From positions 1,116,001-1,180,000 of the forward strand of contig NZ_CP034910.1 of assembly GCF_008932245.1 (NCBI RefSeq): a stretch of DNA of 64,000 nt. The letters are read 5' to 3'. The notes under the pieces are model-generated. The model was not told the DNA's origin. It made no database searches and was given only the letters and a program-made list of their open reading frames with translations. This stretch comes from Sinorhizobium alkalisoli. GTDB taxonomy: Bacteria > Pseudomonadota > Alphaproteobacteria > Rhizobiales > Rhizobiaceae. Below are positions 16,913 through 26,275 of this stretch, piece after piece (position 1 is the first letter of the stretch; every line of letters starts with the position of its first letter). Made by a program: the position numbers and the translations under genes.

Positions 16913-17254
16913 ATGGCGGACTCACGGCCGGCACTCGAGGAGGACACGCTATTCATCGCCTGCACCCGGCCGGCGATGATCGCCGGCGTGACGATGGAAG
17001 CCATGGGCATGAATATCATGCTGACGACCATTCTTTACATCGTCGCCGGCTCGGTCGCCTACGCGCTCGTCGGCGTCGTCTTTCATCTGGTGTTCCGCGC
17101 GCTCGTCAAACACGACCACAACATGTTTCGCATCCTGCTGGCCTGGGTGGAGACACGCGGCCGATCCCGCAACAGCGCCTATTGGGGCGGGGCGACGCTT
17201 AGCCCCCTGAAGCTCGCCCGCAAATACGATGAAAGGGACCTCGGATTTGCTTGA
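16913..17254 (+). CDS. virB3: VirB3-like inner-membrane protein
   Basis: 113 residues starting MADSRPALEEDTLFIACTRP. The LFIACTRPAM motif and one or two membrane helices near 25-60 are typical of VirB3, which works with VirB4 in pilus assembly. It overlaps virB4 by 26 bp. Confidence 0.87.
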   Translation: MADSRPALEEDTLFIACTRPAMIAGVTMEAMGMNIMLTTILYIVAGSVAYALVGVVFHLVFRALVKHDHNMFRILLAWVETRGRSRNSAYWGGATLSPLKLARKYDERDLGFA

Positions 17255-19628
17255 GCGTACCACAGTCAGATATCGCGAACTCGGTCCGGAGACCTTCATC
17301 CCCTGCGTTCGCCACGTCGACGACTCGACGATCGCGCTCGATTCCCGGGCGTTGATGGTGATGATCGCGCTCGAAGGCGTCTCCTTCGAGACCGCGGATG
17401 TTCTCGACCTGAATGCCCTCCATCGCGATCTCAATACCCTCTACCGCAACATCGCCGACGAGCGGCTTGCCTTGTGGACGCATCTGATCCGTCGTCGCGA
17501 CAACAGTTATCCGGAAGGCACGTTCACCACACCGTTCTCGGCGGCGCTCAACGACAAGTACCGCACGCGAATGGTGGGCGAGGACCTGTTTCGCAACGAC
17601 CTCTATCTGACGATCCTCTGGTCTCCGGCGCGCGATCCCGCCGACAAGGCGGCAAAGCTGCTGTCGCGCCTGCGTCGGGCCCGCCGGGCGGAGGCCGAAC
17701 TCGACGAGGAAGCCTTGAAGCAGCTTCGCGACAAGATCGTGGACGTCACGGCGGCGTTGAAGCGCTTCGAGCCGCGCGTGTTGTCCCTTTACGAGCACGA
17801 CGGCCTCATATTCTCGGAGCCGAGCGAAGTGCTTCATCAACTCGTCGGCGGACGACGCGAGCCGATCCCGCTGACTGAGGGCAGCATTGCCTCGGCGATC
17901 TACTCGGATCGTGTCATCGTCGGCCGCGAAACGATCGAAATCCGGCACGAGGCTGAAAGCCGCTTTGCGGGCGTGCTGAGTTTCAAGGAATATCCGGCCC
18001 GCACCAGGACCGGCATGCTCGATAGCGTGCTTACCAGTCCTTTCGAACTGATCCTGGCGCAATCCTTCTCCTTCGTCTCGAAGGCGGACGCCCGCGTCAT
18101 CATGGGTCGAAAGCAGAACCAGATGGTCAGCAGCGGCGACAAGGCGGCCTCGCAGATCGAGGAGCTCGACGAAGCGATGGACGATCTGGAGTCCAACCGA
18201 TTCGTGCTCGGCGAGCACCACCTGACGCTGTCCGTCTTTGCCCCCTCAGTGAAGGAACTGACCGACAATCTTGCCAAGGCCCGCGCCAGCCTGACGAGCG
18301 GCGGTGCCGTCGTCGCGCGCGAGGATCTCGGCCTTGAGGCGGCCTGGTGGGCGCAGTTGCCGGGTAACTTCCGCTACCGCGCCCGGTCCGGCGCGATCAC
18401 GTCGCGGAACTTCGCCGCTCTATCACCCTTCCACTCCTATCCGGTTGGCCAGAAGGACGACAATGAATGGGGGCCAGCCGTCGCCCTGCTCAAGACCGCA
18501 TCCGGGTCACCATACTACTTCAATTTCCACTACGGCGATCTCGGTAACACCTTTGTCTGCGGGCCGTCGGGCGCCGGCAAGACCGTGCTTCTCAATTTCA
18601 TGTTGTCGCAGCTCGAGAAGCACGACCCTCATGTGGTGTTCTTCGACAAGGACAGGGGCGCCGATCTCTACGTGCGCGCCGCCGGTGGCACTTATCTGCC
18701 CCTTAAGAATGGCGTGCCGACCGGCTGCGCCCCCATGAGGGTCCTCGAACTCACGCCGGAGAACAAGGTGTTCCTGACTCGCTGGGTCGGCAAGCTTGTC
18801 GGCTCGGCGACGCGGGAACTGAGCGTGACCGAACTCCGTGACATAGCGTCCGCCATCGACGGCCTTGCCGATCTTCCGGTGGAGCGCCGGACGATTGGCG
18901 CGCTCAGGACCTATCTCGACAACACCGATCCCGAAGGCATTGCTGCGAGGCTGCGGCGGTGGGAGAGGGGAGGGCCTCTCGGCTGGGTCTTCGATAACGC
19001 CATTGAGGACATCGGCTTCGGTGAATTCGGCGTCGGCGGCAAGTTCGTCGGATACGACATGACTGACTTCCTCGATAACGAGGAAATTCGCTCACCGTTG
19101 ATGGCCTATCTCTTCCATCGCGTCGAGCAACTGATCGACGGCCGCAGGATCATCATCGTCATCGACGAGTTCTGGAAGGCGCTCCAGGACGAAGGCTTCC
19201 GCGATCTCGCCCAGAACAAGCTGAAGACGATCCGCAAGCAGAACGGCCTGATGCTCTTCGCGACGCAGAGTCCGCGCGACGCGATCGTCTCGCCGATCGC
19301 CCACACCATCATCGAACAATGCCCGACGCAGATCTTTCTGCCGAACTCGCGCGGCGACCGCGGCGACTACGTCGATGGTTTCAAGCTCACCGAGCGCGAG
19401 TTTGAGCTGATCGCGCGCGAACTCTCCGTCGAGAGCCGACGGTTCGTGTTGAAGCAGGGCCACAACAGCGTCGTCGCCGAATTGAGCCTCAGCGGCTTCG
19501 ATGACGAACTCGCCATCCTTTCCGGCCGGACCGCCAATGTCGAGCTAGCCGAGGCGATCCGCGCTGAGGTTGGCAACCGGCTTGAGGATTGGCTTCCCGT
19601 TTTCCAGCAAAGAAGGAGTGCGAGCTAA
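17229..19628 (+). CDS. virB4: VirB4-like ATPase
   Basis: 799 residues, full length for the family. The N-terminal CagE/TrbE domain spans about 1-400. The ATPase domain has Walker A GPSGAGKT near residue 444 and Walker B IIIVIDEFWKAL near residue 640. It powers substrate transfer and pilus subunit extraction at the inner membrane. Its stop shares one base with the virB5 start (TAATG). Confidence 0.93.
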   Translation: MKGTSDLLERTTVRYRELGPETFIPCVRHVDDSTIALDSRALMVMIALEGVSFETADVLDLNALHRDLNTLYRNIADERLALWTHLIRRRDNSYPEGTFTTPFSAALNDKYRTRMVGEDLFRNDLYLTILWSPARDPADKAAKLLSRLRRARRAEAELDEEALKQLRDKIVDVTAALKRFEPRVLSLYEHDGLIFSEPSEVLHQLVGGRREPIPLTEGSIASAIYSDRVIVGRETIEIRHEAESRFAGVLSFKEYPARTRTGMLDSVLTSPFELILAQSFSFVSKADARVIMGRKQNQMVSSGDKAASQIEELDEAMDDLESNRFVLGEHHLTLSVFAPSVKELTDNLAKARASLTSGGAVVAREDLGLEAAWWAQLPGNFRYRARSGAITSRNFAALSPFHSYPVGQKDDNEWGPAVALLKTASGSPYYFNFHYGDLGNTFVCGPSGAGKTVLLNFMLSQLEKHDPHVVFFDKDRGADLYVRAAGGTYLPLKNGVPTGCAPMRVLELTPENKVFLTRWVGKLVGSATRELSVTELRDIASAIDGLADLPVERRTIGALRTYLDNTDPEGIAARLRRWERGGPLGWVFDNAIEDIGFGEFGVGGKFVGYDMTDFLDNEEIRSPLMAYLFHRVEQLIDGRRIIIVIDEFWKALQDEGFRDLAQNKLKTIRKQNGLMLFATQSPRDAIVSPIAHTIIEQCPTQIFLPNSRGDRGDYVDGFKLTEREFELIARELSVESRRFVLKQGHNSVVAELSLSGFDDELAILSGRTANVELAEAIRAEVGNRLEDWLPVFQQRRSAS

Positions 19629-20326
19629 TGGATTCCTATCGACTTCACGGCGCGGCGCTTGCGGCAGCGCTCATCGTTTCCGCTGGCACTGCGGCAGGGC
19701 AGGGGATTCCGGTGATCGACCAGACGGCGATCGGCAAGCACATAGAGACGATCGCTGAGCTGAAGTCGCAGCTCGACGCCCTCAATCAGCAGATTGAGCA
19801 AGCCCAGCAGCTCTATGGCTCGCTCAACAAACTGACCGAAATGGCGGATATCGCAGGCGTCCTCAACGATCCGGCCATCCGCAAGGCGCTGCCGGCAGAC
19901 TTCAATGCCATCGAGGGATTGTTCACGGGCACTGACACCGGTCTCTTCGGGAACTCCGCCTCGAAGTTCCTCGAGGGTAATTCGATCTATCGCACCAGTG
20001 CCGACGATTTTTACGCGCAGGAGCTTTCCCGCATCCAGAACAAGAATGCCGGGCAGATGAGCCTCGGGCAGCAAATTTATGATGCGGCGACCAAGCGCAT
20101 CGATGGCATCGACCAGTTGCGCGAGAGGATTTCGACGGCGAGCGATGCCAAGGATATCGCCGACCTGCAGGCGCGACTTCAGGCCGAACAGGCGTTCCTT
20201 CAAACGGATGTGTTGCGGATGGAGGGGCTCCGCATGGTGCAACAAGCGCAGGTTCAGGTCGATGAACAGCGCAAGGCCGAGGACTGGCGCCAGCGCATGG
20301 ATGCGATGAAGGCAGCACTGCAATGA
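19628..20326 (+). CDS. virB5: VirB5-like minor pilin/adhesin
   Basis: 232 residues with an N-terminal signal peptide (cleavage near AAGQG). The mature protein is mostly helical and Gln-rich, with coiled-coil character at 40-75 (LKSQLDALNQQIEQAQQLYG) and again at 165-225. VirB5 proteins sit at the pilus tip. The start at 19628 overlaps the virB4 stop, which decides against an upstream in-frame ATG. Confidence 0.85.
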   Translation: MDSYRLHGAALAAALIVSAGTAAGQGIPVIDQTAIGKHIETIAELKSQLDALNQQIEQAQQLYGSLNKLTEMADIAGVLNDPAIRKALPADFNAIEGLFTGTDTGLFGNSASKFLEGNSIYRTSADDFYAQELSRIQNKNAGQMSLGQQIYDAATKRIDGIDQLRERISTASDAKDIADLQARLQAEQAFLQTDVLRMEGLRMVQQAQVQVDEQRKAEDWRQRMDAMKAALQ

Positions 20327-20547
20327 GGAGATTTTCCCTTATCCTCGCGATCCTCAGCCTGACGGGCTGCTCGGAGCGGACGTACACTGTCGACGAGTTG
20401 GTCGCGGACGAAGCGCTACTTGCTGACCTCGTCACCAAGTGCCGCAACAATCCGGGCGAGCTTCGCGACACCCCAAACTGCAGGAACGCGGAAAGTGCCG
20501 ATGTTAAGCTGCGGTTCCAGCGCATGCGTCGGTCGCTTGGAGGCTGA
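20323..20547 (+). CDS. EexN-family entry-exclusion lipoprotein
   Basis: 74 residues. The lipobox LTGC places the lipidated cysteine at residue 16. The mature part has TYTVDELVADEALLADLVTK and two further cysteines (KCRNNPGE, NCRNA), the EexN pattern. It overlaps both virB5 and virB6 by a few bases. Entry-exclusion lipoproteins stop redundant transfer between donors, which hints at a conjugative ancestry of this operon. Confidence 0.8.
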   Translation: MRRFSLILAILSLTGCSERTYTVDELVADEALLADLVTKCRNNPGELRDTPNCRNAESADVKLRFQRMRRSLGG

Positions 20548-21488
20548 TGCTCATGTATGAGGTGTTCGCCTTCGTCGACGAGCAATTCAAGACGCCGTTG
20601 GAAGACTTCGTCTCCACTGGAACGTCGAACATCGCCGAGTGGGTCTCAGGCCCACTGACGGCGGCGATCACCCTCTATATCGTGCTCTTTGGCTATCTTG
20701 TTCTTCGCGGGTCGGTCCAGGGGCCGATCCTCGACTTCGCTTACCGCGCAATTAGGCTCGCCATCATCGTCATGCTGGTGAAGAACGCCAGTGAATACCA
20801 GACTTACGTCACCGACATCTTCTTCGAGTCCTTGCCGCGCGAGATCTCGCAGGCGCTGAACACCGGCTCTGCGCCGAGCGCCTCGACGTTCGACAGTCTG
20901 CTCGACAAGGGGCAGGCGTCCGCCACCGATATCTGGTCGCACGCATCCTGGCCTGGCGATATCGTCACCGGCGTCGGCGGCATGATGGTCATCGGCGCAA
21001 GTTTCATCGTAGCGTCGATCGGCTACATCGTCTCGCTCTACGCCCGGTTGGCGCTCGCCATTGTTCTGGCAATCGGGCCGGTCTTCGTGGTGCTCGCCAT
21101 GTTCCAGTCGACGCGACGCTTCACCGAGGCATGGATCGGCCAGCTTGCGAACTTCGTGATCCTCCAGGTCCTCGTCGTCGCCGTCGGCTCGCTGCTGATC
21201 ACCTGCATCAACACGACCTTCACGGCCATCGAGGGATACAGTGATATGCTGATGCGGCCGATCGCGCTTTGCGCCATCTGTCTTGCCGCTGTCTACGTCT
21301 TCTACCAGCTTCCCAACATTGCCTCTGCTCTGGCTTCCGGCGGGGCATCGTTGACCTACGGCTACGGTGCGGCCCGAGAGGCACACGAGAGTATGCTCGC
21401 TAGGGTTGCCTCACGCGGCTTTCGCGCCGCCGGCCGCGGGGTTCGCGCGGTCGGGCGGACATTGAGATCGAAAGACGCCAGCTCATGA
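20547..21488 (+). CDS. virB6: VirB6/TrbL-like polytopic membrane protein
   Basis: 313 residues with at least five hydrophobic segments, including ITLYIVLFGYLVLRG, ARLALAIVLAIGPVFVVLAMF and ALCAICLAAVYVFYQL, and the family's central APVF-like GPVF turn. The C-terminus is basic and cytoplasmic. The start shares bases with the eexN stop (TGATG); an in-frame ATG at 20553 is possible. It forms part of the inner-membrane channel. Confidence 0.87.
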   Translation: MLMYEVFAFVDEQFKTPLEDFVSTGTSNIAEWVSGPLTAAITLYIVLFGYLVLRGSVQGPILDFAYRAIRLAIIVMLVKNASEYQTYVTDIFFESLPREISQALNTGSAPSASTFDSLLDKGQASATDIWSHASWPGDIVTGVGGMMVIGASFIVASIGYIVSLYARLALAIVLAIGPVFVVLAMFQSTRRFTEAWIGQLANFVILQVLVVAVGSLLITCINTTFTAIEGYSDMLMRPIALCAICLAAVYVFYQLPNIASALASGGASLTYGYGAAREAHESMLARVASRGFRAAGRGVRAVGRTLRSKDASS

Positions 21489-21793
21489 CGCCCATGGCAC
21501 GAACAAGAAAAAGGCCATCCTGGATCAGACCAATCCTGCTACTGTTTATGACGGCGATCTTGAGCGGTTGCGCCTCAATGAACTATCCGCTCCCAAAATG
21601 TGACGGCTATTCCCGCCGGCCGCTCAATCGCGCCTTGTGGCAGTGGGAGGGCTATAGCGATCTCGACCGGAGGCATTCCGACACGAATGTAGTAAACGCG
21701 CTGCGCATTGCCTCCTATTTCGACGCAAGTAAGGGGCCTCTGGCCATCGCCCATCGTGACGTCGACGCATCCTATCGTCCTTGCGAGGGGTAG
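21485..21793 (+). CDS. Small lipoprotein in the virB7 position
   Basis: 102 residues. A basic N-terminus and hydrophobic segment end in the lipobox LSGC (Cys 29 from the first Met, 26 from the second). It lies between virB6 and virB8, where VirB7 is encoded in Agrobacterium. It is about twice the usual length of VirB7 and I see no clear VirB7 motif, so equivalence is by position only. It starts within the virB6 stop (ATGA). Confidence 0.7.
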   Translation: MTPMARTRKRPSWIRPILLLFMTAILSGCASMNYPLPKCDGYSRRPLNRALWQWEGYSDLDRRHSDTNVVNALRIASYFDASKGPLAIAHRDVDASYRPCEG

Positions 21794-21797
21794 TGCG

Positions 21798-22469
21798 ATG
21801 GTTTCGACCGACCAACTCAAGACATATTTCGAAAAGGCGCGGCGCTTCGATCAGGACCGGATGATCCAGGTTGAGCGCTCAGCGCGCATCGCTTGGTCCA
21901 TTGCCGTCGTGGCCAGCACCCTTGCCGGCGCTTCGATTTTCGCCGTTGCCGGCCTCACACCGCTGAAAACGGTGGAACCTTTTGTCGTGCGGGTCGACAA
22001 CTCGACCGGGATTGTCGATGTCGTCTCGGCGCTGACCTCGACCGCTGGCACTTACGACGAGGCCGTGACCAAATACTTCGCCGCAAAATATGTCCGCGCC
22101 CGGGAGGGTTATGTCTGGAGCGAGGCGGAGGAGAACTTCCGCACTGTCGCCTTGCTGTCGACGCAGCCGGAGCAGGCGCGGTTTTCGGCCATCTATCGCG
22201 GCAGCAATCCCGAGTCGCCGCAGAATACCTATGGGCGCGGCGTCACCGCGCGCATCAGCATCGCCTCGATCTCGCTGATCAATCCGCATGTTGTATCCGT
22301 CCGCTACATGCGCACGATTACCCGCGGCGAAGAGGTTCGGACAACCCATTGGGTTGCGACGCTCACCTTCTCCTATGCAAACGCGCCGATGTCGTCGACG
22401 GATCGGTTGGTGAACCCTCTCGGTTTTGCGGTCAGCGAATACCGGGCCGATCCGGAGGCCATCAACTGA
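21798..22469 (+). CDS. virB8: VirB8-like assembly factor
   Basis: 223 residues. A short cytoplasmic N-terminus is followed by one membrane helix (about 28-50) and a periplasmic NTF2-like domain with FVVRVDNSTG, VRAREGY and SVRYMRTI segments typical of VirB8. It bridges inner-membrane and core-complex parts. The start 21798 follows the lipoprotein stop by four bases, and its stop overlaps virB9 (TGATG). Confidence 0.9.
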   Translation: MVSTDQLKTYFEKARRFDQDRMIQVERSARIAWSIAVVASTLAGASIFAVAGLTPLKTVEPFVVRVDNSTGIVDVVSALTSTAGTYDEAVTKYFAAKYVRAREGYVWSEAEENFRTVALLSTQPEQARFSAIYRGSNPESPQNTYGRGVTARISIASISLINPHVVSVRYMRTITRGEEVRTTHWVATLTFSYANAPMSSTDRLVNPLGFAVSEYRADPEAIN

Positions 22470-23323
22470 TGCGGACTGCTTTCGTCGCAACCCTCCTTCT
22501 TACAGCCTCCGCCTCCACGGTGGTTGCCCTCGAAATCCCACGCGGCGCGTCGCAGGACAGCCGCGTGCGTTTCGTCGACTACCAGCCGTACAACATCACC
22601 CGGGTTATCGGCTCGCTACGTTCGTCGGTGCAGGTGGAGTTCGCCGCCGACGAAGAGATCGCGCACGTAGCGCTTGGCAACAGTGTCGCTTGGGAGGTGG
22701 CACCGGCCGGTAGCATCTTGTTCCTGAAGCCGCGCGAGAACCAGCCGGTCACCAATATCTCCGTGGTGACCACGCGCCGCGACGGCTCCACGCGAAGCTA
22801 CCAGATGGAGCTGACGGTGCGTGACGGAACGGTGGAGGTTGGTCAGAACACCTACTTCTACGTCAAGTACCGATATCCGGCCGATGAGGCCGAGCGCCGC
22901 CGCCAGGCGGCCGCAGCTCGTGCGATCGCGGCGAAGGCCAAGCAAGCAGACAACGTTCTGGCGATGCACGAGGCCTATGGACCTCGGAACTGGCGTTACT
23001 CCGCACAAGGCGCTGAGCAACTGGAGCCACAGTCGGTCTACGACAATGGCAAGATCACGACCTTTGCCTTCATCGGCAATCAGGAGATGCCCGCCATCTA
23101 CATTGAGAACTCGGACGGCAGCGAGAGTCTGGTGCCCAAGTCCGTCGACGGCAACCTGGTCCTTGTCCACGCGATCGGCCGGAAGTTCATCCTGCGAAGG
23201 GGAGGTGATGTGCTTTGCGTCTTCAATGAGGCCTATGACCGGATCGGCATCAATCCGGACACCAATACGACCTCGCCGTCGGTCGAGCGGGTTGTTCGGA
23301 CCAACACCGATACGGCGCAGTAG
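22469..23323 (+). CDS. virB9: VirB9-like core-complex protein
   Basis: 284 residues with a signal peptide (cleavage near VVALE). The N-terminal domain carries VEFAADEEIAHVALGNS and ILFLKPRENQPVTN, the VirB9 N-lobe pattern. The C-terminal domain has KITTFAFIGNQEMPAIYIEN and FILRRGGDVLCVFNEAYD. With VirB10 it builds the outer-membrane-spanning ring. Confidence 0.92.
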   Translation: MRTAFVATLLLTASASTVVALEIPRGASQDSRVRFVDYQPYNITRVIGSLRSSVQVEFAADEEIAHVALGNSVAWEVAPAGSILFLKPRENQPVTNISVVTTRRDGSTRSYQMELTVRDGTVEVGQNTYFYVKYRYPADEAERRRQAAAARAIAAKAKQADNVLAMHEAYGPRNWRYSAQGAEQLEPQSVYDNGKITTFAFIGNQEMPAIYIENSDGSESLVPKSVDGNLVLVHAIGRKFILRRGGDVLCVFNEAYDRIGINPDTNTTSPSVERVVRTNTDTAQ

Positions 23324-23332
23324 GGATTTGTC

Positions 23333-24505
23333 ATGGTTCAGGAAGACGAAGGCCGGATACCGGGCGAGCGGGCCGAAACAGTTCCTGGCAGGAGGATCGA
23401 CAACAATCCCGTCCTAAAGCGCGGTGCCGTTGCGCTGGCCGTCGTCGCCTTTGTCGCCTTCGCTCTGTGGTCGATGAGCGGGGAAGGGAAACGGCAGGAA
23501 AACGCCCGGCCGGAGCGGGTGGTCATCCGACAGACGACGAACTTCGAACCGGCCAAGGAGAAAATCGAACCGGTTCAGCCGCTACCGAAAGTGAAGTTGC
23601 CAACCCCTGTCGTGACTGCGGAGGTAAAAGAGGAAGATCCGCTGCTCGACTCGGCGCGGCGGGCGCCCGTCATGGCCTATAGTGGCGGACAGAAAAACGC
23701 GACATCGCGCCGTAATAACGAGGATCCCGCCATGTCGACGGACGGCAATTTCCTGCCGCTCGATGCAAACATGATGGGCCAGAATACGGCTGATGCCGAT
23801 GAACAAAGGTTCAACGGGTTGCTGCGGCCGACGAAGCTGGAGGGTTCGCGTGCCGGCACGCTCGGTAATCGAAACTTCATCGTTGCAATGGGTACCTCGA
23901 TCCCTTGCATCCTGGAAACCGCCATGGCGTCGGATCAGCCCGGCTTCACCAGTTGCGTGATCAACCGTGACGTCCTCTCTGACAATGGTCGAGTCGTGCT
24001 GATGGAGAAAGGAACCCAGATCGTTGGCGTGTATCGCGGCGGCCTTCAGCGAGGACAGCAGCGGCTGTTCGTGCTCTGGAACCGGGCAAAGACGCCGAAA
24101 GGTATCATCGTTACCTTGGCCTCGCCCGCGACGGATGCGCTAGGCCGCGCCGGCGTCGACGGCTATGTCGACACCCATTGGGGGGAGCGGTTCGGAAGTG
24201 CGCTTCTCCTTTCGATCGTGGGCGACGCCACGAGCTATGCCGGCAGCCGCCTGCAGGACAGCGACGTCGACGCTGAGCGCACCACCAGCGCCGGCCAAAC
24301 AGCGGCCGCAATCGCTGTCGAGCAGTCGATCAACATCCCGCCAACGCTCAACAAACATCAGGGCGAGCTGGTCTCTATCTTCGTGGCGCGCGATCTCGAC
24401 TTTTCCGGCATCTATGGATTGCGGGTGACCGAGCCGAGGAACAGGGTCCTAGACCGGGCGGTGCTGGGGGATTTCAGCCCACGCTCGACGCTGGTGACGA
24501 AGTAG
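23333..24505 (+). CDS. virB10: VirB10-like core-complex protein
   Basis: 390 residues. The cytoplasmic N-terminus is followed by a membrane helix at about 30-49 and a proline/charge-rich linker (60-110). The C-terminal TrbI domain includes IPCILETAMASDQPGFTSC, VLMEKGTQIVGVYRG and a late LNKHQGELVSIFVARDLDFS. It spans both membranes and transmits ATPase energy to the outer pore. Confidence 0.93.
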   Translation: MVQEDEGRIPGERAETVPGRRIDNNPVLKRGAVALAVVAFVAFALWSMSGEGKRQENARPERVVIRQTTNFEPAKEKIEPVQPLPKVKLPTPVVTAEVKEEDPLLDSARRAPVMAYSGGQKNATSRRNNEDPAMSTDGNFLPLDANMMGQNTADADEQRFNGLLRPTKLEGSRAGTLGNRNFIVAMGTSIPCILETAMASDQPGFTSCVINRDVLSDNGRVVLMEKGTQIVGVYRGGLQRGQQRLFVLWNRAKTPKGIIVTLASPATDALGRAGVDGYVDTHWGERFGSALLLSIVGDATSYAGSRLQDSDVDAERTTSAGQTAAAIAVEQSINIPPTLNKHQGELVSIFVARDLDFSGIYGLRVTEPRNRVLDRAVLGDFSPRSTLVTK

Positions 24506-24514
24506 CGTCGAGAC

Positions 24515-25498
24515 ATGATCGAGGGCCCTGACGCTGCAGTCGTCCGCGAGTTGCTCGCCCCATTATCGCAGTTCTTGAAAGACGAGTCGCTTTACGAAGT
24601 GATCGTCAATCGGCCCGGGGAGGTGCTGACGGAAGGCGCCGGTGGTTGGCGGACCCATGATCTGCCGGAGCTTACCTTCGAAAGACTTATCCGCCTTGCC
24701 CGGGCCGTGGCCAGTTTCTCCCATCAGTCCATCGATGAAACGCGGCCGATCCTGTCGGCAACACTGCCCGGGGACGAACGGATCCAGATCGTCGTTCCTC
24801 CCGCCACCACCAGGAACACGGTTAGTGTCACCATCCGAAAGCCGTCCTCGGTCACATTCACGCTCGACGATCTGGAAGAGAGAGAATTTTTCGCCGAGAC
24901 GCGAGCAGCCAACGATGGCTCCTCGACGCAGGACCAGGATCTTCAGACACTATACCGGGCCGGCCGCTTTAAGGATTTTCTGCGGCAAGCCGTGATCGCT
25001 CGGAAGAATATCATTATCTCAGGCGCAACCGGATCGGCGAAGACGACGCTTTCGAAAGCGCTGATCAAGCACATTCCGGAGCACGAGCGGATCATTTCGA
25101 TTGAGGACACCCCAGAACTAGTCATTTCGCAGCCGAACCACGTGCGCCTGTTCTATTCGAAGGGCGGCCAGGGGCTCTCAAGCGCAGGCCCGAAGGAACT
25201 GCTGGAATCATGTCTTCGGATGCGGCCGGACCGCATTCTTCTGCAGGAGTTGCGCGATGGCACTGCCTTCTATTACGTCCGCAATGTTAATTCCGGTCAC
25301 CCCGGATCGATAACCACCGTGCACGCGGATTCGGCCGAGCTTGCCTTCCAACAGTTGACGCTGCTCGTAAAAGAATCGGAGGGCGGACGAAACCTGGCTC
25401 GCGATGACATAGACAGATTGTTGAGGGTCTCGATCGACGTCATTGTTCAGTGCAAGCGAATGAACGGACAGTTCCGCGCAACAGAAATCTACTTTTGA
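24515..25498 (+). CDS. virB11: VirB11-like hexameric ATPase
   Basis: 327 residues. Walker A reads GATGSAKTT, with Ala where most members have Gly. The Asp box is ISIEDTPEL, followed by Walker B-like MRPDRILLQELRDG and the His box SGHPGSITTVHADS. It is the last recognisable gene of the virB operon. No coupling protein (VirD4) or relaxase follows; IS remnants begin about 230 bp downstream. Confidence 0.93.
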   Translation: MIEGPDAAVVRELLAPLSQFLKDESLYEVIVNRPGEVLTEGAGGWRTHDLPELTFERLIRLARAVASFSHQSIDETRPILSATLPGDERIQIVVPPATTRNTVSVTIRKPSSVTFTLDDLEEREFFAETRAANDGSSTQDQDLQTLYRAGRFKDFLRQAVIARKNIIISGATGSAKTTLSKALIKHIPEHERIISIEDTPELVISQPNHVRLFYSKGGQGLSSAGPKELLESCLRMRPDRILLQELRDGTAFYYVRNVNSGHPGSITTVHADSAELAFQQLTLLVKESEGGRNLARDDIDRLLRVSIDVIVQCKRMNGQFRATEIYF

Positions 25499-25728
25499 GG
25501 CTGAATTTGTGGGCGCTGCGGATTCTCCTTAAGTAGAGGGATTCGCAGTCGGCTTCCCGCTGCGTCGCGATAAGTGCTGATCGTCCCGAACGGGTGGAGG
25601 GACTAAGCCGCTCGCGCGGCAGGGGCGCCTGTGGAGTGCGTCGTGCACCAACGCAAACGGCGCGCATTTGAGAACGGGCAAGGCTGCCTGACGATTGGGC
25701 CTTCTCAATCCTCAGACAGGAGGTTGCC

Positions 25729-26060
25729 ATGACGGAGGAGAGGACGACCCCGCTGCGCGCGGATGGTCGAAGACATGCGCATCCGTGCTGACCCATGACC
25801 CGCATGTGCACATCGTCGTGCCGGTGGTGGGCTGTCGCTGTGTGGAACGCGCTGGATCTCATGTCGCCCCGGGTTCTTCCTGTCTGTTCGAGTGCTGTCT
25901 CGTCTGTTCCGGCGGCTGTTTGTCGAAGGACTGATGGCACTGCATCAATCCGGCGATCTCGCCTTCTTCGGGGGTCTGGCCGGGCTCGCCGAGGCAGATG
26001 CCTTCGCCTTTCTTCGAGAAGCTGCGCTTCCTCCGGTGTGGTGGCGGTACCGATCAGCTT
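25729..26060 (+). mobile_element. IS91-type element remnants: recombinase N-terminus joined to transposase piece
   Basis: ATG 25729, preceded by AGGAGG, begins MTEERTTPLRA and, one base shifted, MVEDMRIR. This is the N-terminus of the tyrosine recombinase that accompanies many IS91-type elements. It runs directly into LTHDPHVHIVVP, then in a shifted frame GGLSL, RWISCRPGFFLSVRVLSRLF and FFGGLAGLAEADAFAF, parts of the IS91 Y2 transposase. Several frame changes and a large internal deletion make it inactive. It lies just beyond virB11, where a coupling-protein gene might once have been. Confidence 0.65.
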
Positions 26061-26135
26061 CATGCCGGCCTTTCGAGCAGCGCGCATATGCTCGGACGCT
26101 AACAGCCCGAAGACGAACTTAAGACAGCCGGCCTG
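26010..26135 (-). pseudogene. Fragment resembling nitronate monooxygenase
   Basis: A 40-residue stretch reads FVFGLLASEHMRAARKAGMK and then LIGTATTPEEAQLLEE. It matches the pattern VSFxFGxP...AGxxxxGTATTxxEA of the 2-nitropropane dioxygenase family. It has no start and no remaining domain, so it is a small remnant between the IS91 debris and the tautomerase gene. Confidence 0.4.
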
Positions 26136-26275
26136 ACCCTTAGGACCGCCTCGAACTGCGCTTTGAAGTCGGCATGCCGATGTCCCTCCCAAGTGCTAGT
26201 CGCGGTCCTCGTCTGTGGGATGCGGTCCGCCGCCTGCGCGGTGAATGAGCAGGCGGCGAAGCCGGGCTTGGCGGC

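Noticed and set aside
21485..21793. Naming the lipoprotein virB7 outright
   Set aside because: Position and lipobox fit, but length and sequence do not show a clear VirB7 pattern.
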